A stretch of 44,475 nucleotides of DNA from Jiangella ureilytica (GCF_004348545.1 NZ_SMKL01000051.1:1-44475); one strand, 5' to 3'; counted from the stretch's first letter, positions 17,224 to 26,086 are shown. Notes: generated by a model not told the origin, from the letters alone. Translations and numbers: made by a program.

Positions 17224-18683
17224 CGACCACGCTGCGGCCGGTGCCGCCGCGGTCCCAGCGCGCCGCCGGATTCGGCCGGCTGCTCCGCGCGGAGTGGACC
17301 AAGTTCCGGTCGGTGCCAGGCTGGGTGGCCGGCATGGTCGCCGCGGTCGTCGTGACGGTGCTGGTGTCGCTGCTCGCCGCCTCCGGGAGCGGCACCGACG
17401 CCAACGACGTCCCGGACCTCGTCACGGGCCCCGACGGCGGCCTCGTCGCCGACGCGTTCCAGTTCGTGCACGGCCCGATGACCGGCGACGGCAGTGTCAC
17501 CGTGCGGGTGACCGGCCAGGACGCCAGCCACGACGACGCCATGGCTGGCCTGATGATCAAGGACGGGACCACGCCCGGGTCGGTCTATGCCGCACTCATG
17601 GTCACCCCTGCCGACGGCGTGCGGCTGCGGGCCATGTTCGACGCCGATGTCGCCGGCCGCGACGGCGTCGCACCGCGGTGGCTGCGACTGGTCCGCTCCG
17701 GCACCGAGGTCACGGGCTACGAGTCCGCCGACGGCATCGACTGGGCCGAGGTGGGCACGGTGGATGTGCCTGGGCTGCCCGAGACCGCCGAGCTCGGCGT
17801 GTTCGTGGCCTCGCCGCCGGACGTGCGGGTGGAGCGCCAGGCGGGCAGCACCTCGGTCGGCGAGGTCGAGACGATCGGCCGCGCGACCTTCGCGGACCTC
17901 GCCGTCGACGCCGACGACGCGGTTGCCCCCGAGCGGTGGTCCGGCACGGACGTCGGCCGCACCGGGACCGGCGCTGTCACCATCGCCGGCGGCGTCCTGA
18001 CGGTGACCGGCTCCGGCGACATCGGCCCCGATCCGCCTGACGACGACCCCGTGCAGATCGGCCTCTTCGGCGCGGTCGTCGGGCTCATGGTGGTGATCGC
18101 GGTCGCCGTGCTGTTCGCCACCTCGGAGTACGGGCGGGCGATGATCCGCACGACGTTCGCGGTGACTCCTCGCCGCGGGCAGGTCCTGGCGGCGAAGGCG
18201 ATCGTCATCGGCGGGGTCACGTTCGTCGCCGGCCTGGTCGCGGCGGTGACGGCGGTCCTGCTGACCCGGCCGCTGCTGCGGGACGCGGGCTTCGGCCCGC
18301 CCGCCTTCCCCGAGTCCTCGCTGTTCGACGGGCCGGTGCTGCGCGCCGTCGTCGGGACGGCGGCGATGCTCGCCGTCGTGGCCGTCCTCGCGCTGGCCGC
18401 CGGGATCCTCACCCGGCACAGCGCCGGCGCCATCACCGGCGTGGTGCTGCTGGTGGTGCTGCCGATCCTGGTGGCCTCCGCGCTCCCACCGGGCGCCGCG
18501 GAGTGGATCATGCGTCTGACCCCGGCCGGAGCGCTGGCGATCCAGCGCACCAAGGACCCGACCGCCGGGCTGGTCGAGCCGTGGGCCATGGTCGGGCCGT
18601 GGGCCGGGTTCGGGATGCTGTGCCTCTACGCGACCGTCGCCATGGCGTTGGCGGCCAGGTCGCTGCGCGGACGGGACACGTGA
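17220..18683 (+). CDS. ABC-2 type permease with inserted concanavalin-like outer domain
   Basis: A 487-residue membrane protein with an unusual layout. After LLRAEWTKFRSVPGW and one membrane span (about 37-57) comes an outer region of roughly 220 residues before the remaining five or six spans begin near residue 280. This region (DAFQFVHGPMTG to GVFVASPPD) has the strand pattern of DUF1349/concanavalin-like lectin domains, including AGLMIKDGTTPGSVYAALMVT and the later WLRLVRSGTEVTGYESADG. The transmembrane part is of the ABC-2 type found in the AEWTK exporters of actinomycetes. GTG start overlaps the ATPase stop by 4 bases. The domain may recognise a carbohydrate or envelope polymer; that is inference. 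Confidence 0.87.
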   Translation: MTTTLRPVPPRSQRAAGFGRLLRAEWTKFRSVPGWVAGMVAAVVVTVLVSLLAASGSGTDANDVPDLVTGPDGGLVADAFQFVHGPMTGDGSVTVRVTGQDASHDDAMAGLMIKDGTTPGSVYAALMVTPADGVRLRAMFDADVAGRDGVAPRWLRLVRSGTEVTGYESADGIDWAEVGTVDVPGLPETAELGVFVASPPDVRVERQAGSTSVGEVETIGRATFADLAVDADDAVAPERWSGTDVGRTGTGAVTIAGGVLTVTGSGDIGPDPPDDDPVQIGLFGAVVGLMVVIAVAVLFATSEYGRAMIRTTFAVTPRRGQVLAAKAIVIGGVTFVAGLVAAVTAVLLTRPLLRDAGFGPPAFPESSLFDGPVLRAVVGTAAMLAVVAVLALAAGILTRHSAGAITGVVLLVVLPILVASALPPGAAEWIMRLTPAGALAIQRTKDPTAGLVEPWAMVGPWAGFGMLCLYATVAMALAARSLRGRDT

Positions 18684-19471
18684 GCCGCGTCCTGCGGGCG
18701 GAGTGGACCAAGCTGCGCACCGTCCCGAGCACCGCATGGCTGGTCGCCGCCGTCATCGGGCTGACCCTCGCGCTCGGCGTGGCCGCGGTGGCCTCCGTCG
18801 ACACGGCGCACTGCCCGACGCCGACGACGTGCGCGGAGGACACGGCGCGGCTCAGCCTCACCGGCGTCTGGCTCGGGCAGGCCGCGGTGGCGGTGCTCGC
18901 CGTCCTGGCGGTGACGAACGAGCACGCCAGTGGGCTGATCCGCAGCACTCTCGCCGCCTCGCCCTCGCGGGTGCGGGTGCTGGCGGGCAGGCTCACGGTG
19001 GTGACGGTGACGGTGGTCGCTGCGGCCGCCCTCGGCGTGGCCGGGTCGGTGCTCGCAGCCGCGGCGATCCTGCCGTCGAACGGCTTCACCCCGGCCCATG
19101 GCTACGCGCAGCTCTCGCTGGCCGACGGTCCCACCTTGCGGGCCGCCGCGGGCAGCGTGCTGTACCTGGGACTGGTGGCGGTGATCGGCGTGGCCGTCGC
19201 GACGATCGTCCGCGGTACGGCCGCCGCCCTCACGGCCGCGCTCACGGTGCTCTACGCCATCCCGCTACTCGTGCGGTTCGTCTCCGACCCGGGCTGGCAG
19301 GAGCAGCTGCAGCGCTGGTCACCGTCGTCGGCGGGACTGACGATCCAGGCGACCACCGGACTGGAGCGGCTGCCGATCCAGCCCTGGGCCGGCCTCGGGG
19401 TGCTGGCCGGCTACGCGTTCGTCACCCTGGTCCTCGCCGCGGCGCTGTTTCACTCCCGCGACGCCGGCTGA
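18680..19471 (+). CDS. ABC-2 type permease
   Basis: A 263-residue membrane protein with about six spans, beginning with the same LRAEWTKLRTVPS motif as its neighbour but without the inserted outer domain. A small outer loop after the first span carries two cysteines (CPTPTTC), possibly a disulfide. Its GTG overlaps the previous stop (GTGA). The two unequal permeases and the ATPase at 16294 probably form one exporter. It converges with the LysR gene. Confidence 0.9.
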   Translation: MSRVLRAEWTKLRTVPSTAWLVAAVIGLTLALGVAAVASVDTAHCPTPTTCAEDTARLSLTGVWLGQAAVAVLAVLAVTNEHASGLIRSTLAASPSRVRVLAGRLTVVTVTVVAAAALGVAGSVLAAAAILPSNGFTPAHGYAQLSLADGPTLRAAAGSVLYLGLVAVIGVAVATIVRGTAAALTAALTVLYAIPLLVRFVSDPGWQEQLQRWSPSSAGLTIQATTGLERLPIQPWAGLGVLAGYAFVTLVLAAALFHSRDAG

Positions 19472-19487
19472 TCACGACACCGGCCGA

Positions 19488-20381
19488 TCAGGTCGCCGCC
19501 GGGGCGGGCGCGGCCGGAGGCGGCGGCGCGGAGCGGCCGGCGAAGGGCTGGCCGAGGATGGCCGACGTCAGGGCCTCGACGGGCTCGACGGGCGAGCGCG
19601 GGTTGGACAGCAGCGTGAAGTCGATGTCGCCGAGCTCGGGCAGGCCGACCGAGGCGGGCAGCGCCTGCAGGTCCGCCGGGACCAGGCTGCTGGGGAACAC
19701 CGCCACCCCGATGCCCGCCCGCGCCGCCGCCAGCACGCCGTTGACCTCCAGCGTCTTGCAGGTGATCTTCCAGCTGCGCCCGGACTCCGCGAGCACCCGC
19801 AGCGCCGTCACCCGGCTGACCGACGGTGCGGTGTAGGTGATGAGCGGGATCGGCTCGTCGGGGCGGACCTGGGTGCCGGGCAGGCCGATCCACACCAGGC
19901 GGTCGCGGCGGACGACCCGGCCGACCGTCTCGCCGGGGAACTCCTTGATGAAGACCAGGTCGAGCTGGTTGGCCTCGAGCCGGCGCATGAGCGTGCGGGT
20001 CTGGGTGACCGTCAGCTCGAGGTTGATGCGCGGGTGCAGCTGCCGGAACGCCCGCAGCACGGCCGGCAGCTGGGCCAGCGCGAGGTCGTCGGCGGCGCCG
20101 AAACGGAGCCGGCCGCGCATGGCGGTGCCGGTGAAGTAGCTGGCCGCCTCGTCGTGCGCGGCGAGGATGGAGCGCGCGAAGCCGGCCATCGCCTCGCCGT
20201 TGTCGGTGAGCGCGGTGGCGCGGGTGTCGCGCAGCAGCAACTGCCGCCCGGCCGCCTCCTCCAGGCGCCGGACGTGCTGGCTGACGCTGGGCTGGCTGAT
20301 GCCGAGCTGCTGCGCCGCCTGCGTGAAGCTCAGCGTCGACGCCACCGCCAGGAATGTGCGCAGATGTACCGGATCGAACAT
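19488..20381 (-). CDS. LysR family transcriptional regulator
   Basis: A 297-residue regulator of usual length. The N-terminal winged helix is LRTFLAVASTLSFTQAAQQL followed by GISQPSVSQHVRRLEEAAGRQLL. A periplasmic-binding-like sensor fold fills residues 90-290, and the tail is a Pro/Ala stretch. I chose ATG 20381 (MFDPVHLRTF), the family's standard start; two ATGs lie upstream in frame (20411, 20429). It diverges from an MFS exporter, its likely target. Confidence 0.92.
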   Translation of the reverse strand: MFDPVHLRTFLAVASTLSFTQAAQQLGISQPSVSQHVRRLEEAAGRQLLLRDTRATALTDNGEAMAGFARSILAAHDEAASYFTGTAMRGRLRFGAADDLALAQLPAVLRAFRQLHPRINLELTVTQTRTLMRRLEANQLDLVFIKEFPGETVGRVVRRDRLVWIGLPGTQVRPDEPIPLITYTAPSVSRVTALRVLAESGRSWKITCKTLEVNGVLAAARAGIGVAVFPSSLVPADLQALPASVGLPELGDIDFTLLSNPRSPVEPVEALTSAILGQPFAGRSAPPPPAAPAPAAT

Positions 20382-20433
20382 CGACCGTTCACCGCCATCG
20401 GAAGTCGTCATTGGATTTCTTGATGACATTTAT

Positions 20434-20480
20434 AGCCCTTATCGGCTTAGCGAATCGGCGTTCAGCACCTAACGTTGAAC
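20434..20480. promoter_or_regulatory. Candidate LysR binding region between regulator and exporter
   Basis: Two dyads lie in the 165-base gap between the LysR start (20381) and the exporter start (20547). AGCC-N6-GGCT is at 20434-20447, in an unusually AT-rich stretch. GTTCA-N11-TGAAC is at 20460-20480, containing the T-N11-A form expected of LysR boxes. The exporter's promoter should be in the same stretch. Pattern-based; no homologous sites were compared. Confidence 0.45.
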
Positions 20481-20546
20481 ACGGTCCTGCCGCTGAGGCG
20501 GGACCGCTGCACGCCAACCATCCGTACCAGCACAAGGAACCCCACC

Positions 20547-22091
20547 GTGAGACCGGCGTCCGTCGCCCTTCACCCGTCCTCACAAGCCCACTCAGATACG
20601 CGCCCGGTCGCGCCGCCCGCCGCGGACGACCAGGAGCACCGGTCGCACTGGCGCGACACCTTCGCCTCGCTCCGAGTACGCAACTACCGCCTCTACGTCA
20701 TCTCCCAAATCCTGACCAACACGTGCGGCTGGATGCAGCGCGTGGCACAGGACTGGCTCATCCTCAGCCTGACCGGCAACGTCGCCTGGGTCGGGCTCAC
20801 CGTCAGCCTCCAGCTCGCCCCGATGCTCGTGTTCGGCCTCTGGGGCGGCGTCGTCGCCGACCGCTTCGACAAGCGCAAGCTGCTGATGATCACGCAGTCG
20901 CTGTTCGCCCTGTCGGCCCTGACGCTCGGGACGCTCACGCTGCTCGGCGCGATCGAGCCGTGGCACGTCCTGGCCGCCGCCGCGTTCACGGGCCTGGCGA
21001 TCGTCGTCGACAACCCGGCCCGGCAGGCGTTCGTGCCGGAGGTCGCCGGGCGCCAGCACCTGCGCAACGCCATCAGCATCAACTCGACGGTGTTCCAGCT
21101 GGGCGCGCTGATCGGACCGGCCCTGGCCGCCGTCGGCATCGCGCTGGTCGGCGAGGGCTGGTCGTTCATCGTCAACGCGCTGGCCGGCGTCGTCGCCGTC
21201 GTCCTGCTGGTGATGATGCGCGCGTCCGAGCTCTCGGCCGCGCCCGCCATCGCCCGCACCCGCGGGCAGCTGCGCGAGGGCCTGCGCTACGCCGGCGACG
21301 AGCCGGTCATCCTGTGGTCGGTCGTCCTGGTCGGCTTCGTCGCGATCACCGGCATCAACCTCGCCACCGTCCTGGCCGCCTACGCCGACGATGTGTTCGA
21401 CATCGGGTCGGCCGGCTACGGCCTGCTGAACTCGTGTCTCGCCGCCGGTGCCGTGGCCGGCGCGCTCGCCTCGACCCGGCGCAGAAGCCTGCGGCTGCGC
21501 ACGCTCGTGTACTCCGCGGGCGTGCTCGGCGTGCTGCAGATGGTGGCCGGCATGATCGACTCGCTGCCGTTGTTCTGCGTGGTGCTCGTCGGGGTCGGCG
21601 CGGTCACGCTGCTGTACCTGACCGGCGGCAACACGCTGGTCCAGACGACGGTCGCGGGCACCATGCGCGGGCGGGTCATGGCGCTGTACATCCTGGTGCT
21701 GTTCGGCGCGCAGGCCGGCTCCGGCACTCTCGTCGGCTGGATCGCGCACGAGGCGGGGGCCCACGTCGCCATGATCGTCAGCGGTGCCGGGCCGCTGCTG
21801 GGCGCGATCACCGTCGGCGCCGTCCTCGCCCGGAAGGGCCGGCTCACGACGCGGCTCATCCTGCGCGACCGGCCCGGTCGCGGCGTGCTCTACGTCGTCC
21901 CTCGCGACTCCGTGCCGGCGGCGTCCGGGTCGCCGGTGCCGGGGCTGCTCAGCCGCGGCCTGCGCGACGGGTCGCGCTCGACGCATCCGGCCGAACGACG
22001 GCGACGGCGGCAGTCCCGCTCGGGGCCGGTCCGGGCGCATGCCCGCCAGCACGCCGACCGCTCGCGGACCCGGCGCAGCCCGCTGCGGTGA
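20547..22091 (+). CDS. MFS exporter (EntS/MFS_3-like)
   Basis: A 514-residue transporter with about ten to twelve membrane spans between residues 55 and 425. The loop after the second span has the MFS motif GGVVADRFDKRKLL. Residues 20-45 and the last 80 are hydrophilic and low in complexity, the latter Arg/Ser-rich. GTG 20547 was chosen because AAGGAA lies 8 bases before it; the longer TTG start at 20475 lies within the inverted repeat of the control region. The relatives export siderophores or drugs. It diverges from the LysR gene and converges with the G5-domain lipoprotein. Confidence 0.9.
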   Translation: MRPASVALHPSSQAHSDTRPVAPPAADDQEHRSHWRDTFASLRVRNYRLYVISQILTNTCGWMQRVAQDWLILSLTGNVAWVGLTVSLQLAPMLVFGLWGGVVADRFDKRKLLMITQSLFALSALTLGTLTLLGAIEPWHVLAAAAFTGLAIVVDNPARQAFVPEVAGRQHLRNAISINSTVFQLGALIGPALAAVGIALVGEGWSFIVNALAGVVAVVLLVMMRASELSAAPAIARTRGQLREGLRYAGDEPVILWSVVLVGFVAITGINLATVLAAYADDVFDIGSAGYGLLNSCLAAGAVAGALASTRRRSLRLRTLVYSAGVLGVLQMVAGMIDSLPLFCVVLVGVGAVTLLYLTGGNTLVQTTVAGTMRGRVMALYILVLFGAQAGSGTLVGWIAHEAGAHVAMIVSGAGPLLGAITVGAVLARKGRLTTRLILRDRPGRGVLYVVPRDSVPAASGSPVPGLLSRGLRDGSRSTHPAERRRRRQSRSGPVRAHARQHADRSRTRRSPLR

Positions 22092-22112
22092 CCTCGATGG
22101 CGACGGGATCGG

Positions 22113-22769
<657 letters not shown>

Positions 22770-22844
22770 GGCCCCCCGGCCCTCTGCACCCATGATCAGG
22801 AAAGCCGCGAGGCTAGTCCTCCCCCACGGCCGCGTCAACAGCCG

Positions 22845-23222
22845 TCAGGAGGCGAGCGCCGCCACGATCGCGATCGCCGGAGGCAGCGCCTGCCCGACGG
22901 CACCCCGCCAGAGCCGCCGGTCGGACGCAACCAGGACGATCCCCGCCAGCGTCATCGCGGCGCAGCTGAAGACGACCAGCGTTCGACCGGCCGTCTCCTG
23001 GTCCGCGGCCCACACGACGACCCCGATCAGGGCGCCCGCGGCCAGCGCCAGGTTGTAGAAGCCCTGATTGAACGCCCACAGCCGGACGCCCGTCGACTGG
23101 CCGGCGTCGCGGACCAGCGCCCGCTGCACGAACGGACGGTCGAACAGGATGCTCTCCATCACGAACGCCGCGAGGTGGAAGACGCCGGCCACCACCGCGA
23201 AGATCCATGCGACAACCGTCAT
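22845..23222 (-). CDS. DUF1304 family membrane protein
   Basis: A 125-residue integral membrane protein with four predicted spans. FHLAAFVMESILFDRPFV and WAFNQGFYNLALAAGA are the two conserved DUF1304 segments. ATG 23222 gives the family start MTVVAWIFAVVAG; an upstream start at 23285 would add a basic leader. Function of the family is unknown. The neighbours on both sides are stress or envelope genes, but there is no operon link. Confidence 0.88.
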   Translation of the reverse strand: MTVVAWIFAVVAGVFHLAAFVMESILFDRPFVQRALVRDAGQSTGVRLWAFNQGFYNLALAAGALIGVVVWAADQETAGRTLVVFSCAAMTLAGIVLVASDRRLWRGAVGQALPPAIAIVAALAS

Positions 23223-23318
23223 GGCGCCAGCGTGGCGGCGCACGCGGGCCCGGACAAGGCGCCGGGCCGGTGAGACCCTCATCACCGGCCCGACAGGCTC
23301 GCGTTCAGCGATGCGGCG

Positions 23319-23645
23319 TCAGCGGCCGACCGCCTTCTCCAGCTCCTTCTTGGTCATCTTGGAGCGGCCCTTGATGCCCTTCTCCTTGGCCTCGTTGTAG
23401 AGCTGGTCCTTGGTGCGGCCACCGGGGCCCTTGCCGGAGCGCAGGCCACCCCGGCGCCCGGACGAGATGTCGTCGACGGACGTACGGCTCTTCTGCGCGG
23501 CCTCGCCGGAGCGCGCCCGCTCCTTGTTCACAGTGCGCGCGGCGATCTCTTCGGCCTTGTCCTCGCCGTAGTCGCGATCCTCCAGGCCTTCCTTGATGTG
23601 CTCGTACTGCCGCTCGCGCTTCTTGCTCCACTGTCCTCTCGGCAT
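23319..23645 (-). CDS. Small basic hydrophilic protein (annotated in relatives as plasmid stabilization protein)
   Basis: A 108-residue, highly charged protein without membrane segments. The pattern WSKKRERQYEHIKEGLEDRD, AEEIAARTVNKERARSGEA, SSGRRGGLRSGKGPGGRT and a C-terminal Rho-N-like helix pair (KDQLYNEAKEKGIKG then MTKKELEKAVGR) is familiar from actinomycete proteins labelled plasmid stabilization; I know of no demonstrated function. GGAGGTGAG precedes ATG 23645. A SigB-like promoter lies just upstream, so it is probably a general stress gene. Confidence 0.87.
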   Translation of the reverse strand: MPRGQWSKKRERQYEHIKEGLEDRDYGEDKAEEIAARTVNKERARSGEAAQKSRTSVDDISSGRRGGLRSGKGPGGRTKDQLYNEAKEKGIKGRSKMTKKELEKAVGR

Positions 23646-23671
23646 CCGGCTCACCTCCGTCACTGTGATCC

Positions 23672-23696
23672 GTACCCGGCCGGCGCGAAACCATCC
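23672..23696 (-). promoter_or_regulatory. SigB-like promoter for the gene at 23319-23645
   Basis: Read on the minus strand: GGAT (23696-23693), 15 bases, then GGGTAC (23677-23672). This fits the Streptomyces SigB-type form GNNT-N14-16-GGGTAC. It lies 27 bases before the ATG, with the ribosome-binding site between. Confidence 0.6.
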
Positions 23697-23702
23697 GCCG
23701 TC

Positions 23703-23726
23703 GTTTGCCGACATCCGCACCGGGTA
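23703..23726 (+). promoter_or_regulatory. SigB-like promoter for the gene at 23761-24144
   Basis: GTTT (23703-23706), 15 bases, GGGTA (23722-23726): a close match to the actinomycete general-stress promoter GTTT-N14-16-GGGTA. It is back to back with the opposing SigB-like promoter, six bases apart. Confidence 0.65.
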
Positions 23727-23760
23727 GCCGACCGGGTGAGGCAGGACAGAGGAGGACGCC

Positions 23761-24144
23761 ATGACCACGACCGGCAACCCCGACGACGGCCCCAACCGCG
23801 ATCCCGGTGCCTCGTTGGAGGAGGCGGGCATCCCGGAGTACGCCGACGACATGCAGCCTGACGGCGACGTGCCAGACCCGGGCGTGCCTTCCGTGCCCGT
23901 GGACGCGCCGACGTACGGCCTGTTGCGGGTCGAGGAGGAGGAGACGCTCGATCAGCGGCTGGCCGAAGAGGAACCCGACCCCGCTCAGGACCCCGACCTG
24001 TACGAGACCGCCGACGAGGACGACGCCGACCCGACGGCGGGTCTGCCCGTGCCCGAGGAGGCCGGCCTCGACGAGGAGGTGGACGCCGAGCTCGCCGGCG
24101 ACGACGTCACCGGCATGCACATCGAGACCGAACCCGGCCCGTGA
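23761..24144 (+). CDS. Acidic DUF5709-like protein
   Basis: A 127-residue, strongly acidic, probably disordered protein. The pattern ETLDQRLAEEEPDP in the middle is what I recall of DUF5709, seen in actinomycete stress genes; the assignment is from memory. No signal peptide, membrane segment or cysteine. GAGGAGG precedes ATG 23761. It is driven by a SigB-like promoter and followed after 17 bases by the Rv2629-like gene, probably in the same transcript. Confidence 0.8.
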   Translation: MTTTGNPDDGPNRDPGASLEEAGIPEYADDMQPDGDVPDPGVPSVPVDAPTYGLLRVEEEETLDQRLAEEEPDPAQDPDLYETADEDDADPTAGLPVPEEAGLDEEVDAELAGDDVTGMHIETEPGP

Positions 24145-24161
24145 CGCGAGGGAGGAACCTC

Positions 24162-25259
24162 ATGCGACTGGACACTCTCACCCGCATCCTCGACCACCAG
24201 GGACCGTTCGCCAGCGCCATGCTCGACGTCAGCCGCACCACCGAGGACGCCGGCCGGCTGCTCGAGCTGCGCAGCAGGGCGGCGCGCACGGAGCTCACCG
24301 AGGCCGGTGCGCCCCGCGGCGTCGCCGCGGCACTGGCGGACCGGATGGCCGAGCCGACGGGCAGACCGGGCGAGACCGGGCGGTTCGTGGTCGCGTCAGA
24401 GGCGGACGGCGTGCTGGTCGACGAGACGCTGCCGGGCTGGAGCGGGGCCGAGGTGCTGACGTGGGGACCGCTGCCGGATGTCACCGCCTGGCTGGCCTAC
24501 CAGGACTGCGCCGTGCCGGTGCTCGTGGTGCTGGCCGACCACGTGGGCGCCGACCTGCACCACCACGCCGCCTGGGGCCGCGAACCCGCGACCACCACGA
24601 TCGTGGACGGCAGCACCGAGAACATCTCCAAGGTCCCCGACGGCGGCCTGGCCCGGGCGGACCTGCAGAGCAGGACGGACGAGCAGTGGCGGCTCAACGC
24701 CCGCGCCGTCGCCGCCGAGATCGAGCGGCTGGCCGCGGCCACGCCGCCGCCGCTGATCGTCCTGGCCGGCGACCCGCGCGCCCGCCACGACATCCGTGAG
24801 GCGCTGAGCCCGCACCTCGCCGAGCGGCTGGTCGAGTCCGAACGGGGGAGCCGCGCCGACGGAGCGGGGATGAACTCGCTCACCACCGAGGTCGACGTCG
24901 CCGTCACCGACGCCGTCGCCCGCCGCCGTCAGGACGACATCGACCGGTTCCAGGAGCACGTCGGCCGGCAGGAGGCCGTCGCCGTCGGGCTCGGGCCGGT
25001 GCTCGAGATGGCGGTCATGGCCAGCATCGACACCGTCGTCCTCGACGAGGACCGCGCCGCCGGCACCCTCGTCCGGCCGGCCGACCACCCGTACCTGCCG
25101 CTGCCCGACGGCGTCCGCTCGGCCGACTCCGTCCGCTCGGATCTGCTGGTTCTCGCCGCGGCGGCGGCCACCGGGGCGGGGGCTGTCTTCGCCGCCCCGC
25201 CGGACCTGCCCGAGGACGGCGTCGCCGCGCTGCTGCGCTGGGACCGGCCGCCGGGCTAG
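24162..25259 (+). CDS. Rv2629-like protein (Vms1/eRF1-like, baeRF family)
   Basis: A 365-residue cytoplasmic protein that starts MRLDTLTRILDHQGPFASAM, as in mycobacterial Rv2629. The middle (LIVLAGDPRARHDIREAL) and the C-terminal domain with DTVVLDEDRAAGTLV match the eRF1-domain-3-like fold of the bacterial/archaeal release-factor-like family, related to Vms1 peptidyl-tRNA hydrolases. In M. tuberculosis the relative belongs to the dormancy regulon. A GGAGG precedes ATG 24162. Likely role: ribosome rescue or hibernation under stress, by inference from family and the SigB-like promoter of the gene in front. Confidence 0.82.
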   Translation: MRLDTLTRILDHQGPFASAMLDVSRTTEDAGRLLELRSRAARTELTEAGAPRGVAAALADRMAEPTGRPGETGRFVVASEADGVLVDETLPGWSGAEVLTWGPLPDVTAWLAYQDCAVPVLVVLADHVGADLHHHAAWGREPATTTIVDGSTENISKVPDGGLARADLQSRTDEQWRLNARAVAAEIERLAAATPPPLIVLAGDPRARHDIREALSPHLAERLVESERGSRADGAGMNSLTTEVDVAVTDAVARRRQDDIDRFQEHVGRQEAVAVGLGPVLEMAVMASIDTVVLDEDRAAGTLVRPADHPYLPLPDGVRSADSVRSDLLVLAAAAATGAGAVFAAPPDLPEDGVAALLRWDRPPG

Positions 25260-25283
25260 AGCGCACGGGTCGCGCGCCCGGCG

Positions 25284-25315
25284 CGAGGTCGGCTGGGAGG
25301 GGTCAGCCGACCTCG
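25284..25315. terminator. Bidirectional hairpin between convergent genes
   Basis: CGAGGTCGGCTG (25284-25295) and CAGCCGACCTCG (25304-25315) form a perfect 12-base-pair stem with an 8-base loop. No T tract follows, as is usual in high-GC actinomycetes. It separates the Rv2629-like gene from the convergent GAF-ANTAR gene and includes the latter's stop codon. Confidence 0.7.
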
Positions 25316-25980
25316 GCCGGCCGCGACGCGACGATCTGCTCGGCTCGCTCGCCGAGCTTCACGCCGTGGTCGCGCGCAGTGTTGCGCAGCAGGGCGAACG
25401 CCTGGTCGGCGTCGAGCCCGTGTCTCTGCATGAGCACTCCCTGGGCCTGCCCGATGACGTGCCGTGCGTTCATGGCCCGCCGCAGCCCGGACTCGTGCCG
25501 CGCCGAGACCAGCGCGACCGACGCGTGCCGGGCGTAGAGCCGGGCCAGCTGGGCGTGGTCGGCGGCGAACGCGCCGACCTTGGCGGAGTAGACGCTCAGA
25601 GCGCCGAGCGCCGAGCGGTTGGTGCGGAGCCCGAGGGACAGGACGCTCTGGAAGCCCATCTCGGTGACGGAGCCGCTCCAGTTGCGCCAGCGGTCGTCGG
25701 CGGAGACGTCGTCGACCACGACGGCGTCGCGGACGGACATGGCCTCGAGGCTCGGGCCCTCGGCACACTGGATCTGGAACAGGTCGGCCTTCGCCGCCTC
25801 GGGACTGGTGGCGCTCATGACCGCCGGGCGGCCGCCCTGACGGATCATGACGGTGACGCCGTCGGCTCCCGTGAGGGCGCGCGCGTGGTGCAGGACGGTC
25901 TGGACCGTGCTCTCGACGTCCGGTTCGCTGTGCAGGTCAGCGGCGGCCTCGGCAAGTTCCGACGACGGACTGAGGTCCAT
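25303..25980 (-). CDS. GAF-ANTAR regulator 1
   Basis: A 225-residue predicted transcription antiterminator. Residues 15-160 are a GAF sensor domain; residues about 165-220 an ANTAR RNA-binding domain: HVIGQAQGVLMQRHGLDADQ, then AFALLRNTARDHGVKLGERA. ANTAR domains bind paired hairpins in nascent RNA and prevent termination. It diverges from the TetR gene with the two candidate operators between them, so it is likely under TetR control. It is the first of four such proteins in 4 kb. Confidence 0.92.
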   Translation of the reverse strand: MDLSPSSELAEAAADLHSEPDVESTVQTVLHHARALTGADGVTVMIRQGGRPAVMSATSPEAAKADLFQIQCAEGPSLEAMSVRDAVVVDDVSADDRWRNWSGSVTEMGFQSVLSLGLRTNRSALGALSVYSAKVGAFAADHAQLARLYARHASVALVSARHESGLRRAMNARHVIGQAQGVLMQRHGLDADQAFALLRNTARDHGVKLGERAEQIVASRPAEVG

Positions 25981-26026
25981 TGCTTGCGCTCACCTTTCGC
26001 CGGGCACAGTTCCCCATGATCGAACG

Positions 26027-26066
26027 AACAGACGGTTCTGTCTACCCCGCGACAGCGGGGTCTGTC
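26027..26066. promoter_or_regulatory. Two candidate TetR operators
   Basis: Two copies of an ACAG-N6-CTGT dyad lie between the GAF-ANTAR gene and the TetR gene: AACAG-N6-CTGTC at 26027-26042 and the perfect GACAG-N6-CTGTC at 26051-26066. Centres are 24 bases apart. A further CCCCGC/GCGGGG hairpin (26045-26060) overlaps the second site. Typical of auto-regulating TetR repressors. Confidence 0.6.
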
Positions 26067-26086
26067 AACATGTATCGTCGGGCGCC

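Noticed and set aside
23319-23645. Plasmid origin or plasmid-derived region suggested by a plasmid-stabilization-type protein
   Set aside because: The family name is misleading; there is no partner toxin/antitoxin, replication or partition gene, and the promoter is of stress type.
26045-26060. CCCCGC/GCGGGG hairpin as a terminator or ANTAR target
   Set aside because: The loop does not have the A..G pattern of ANTAR hexaloops, there is no second paired hairpin, and it lies in a divergent promoter region.
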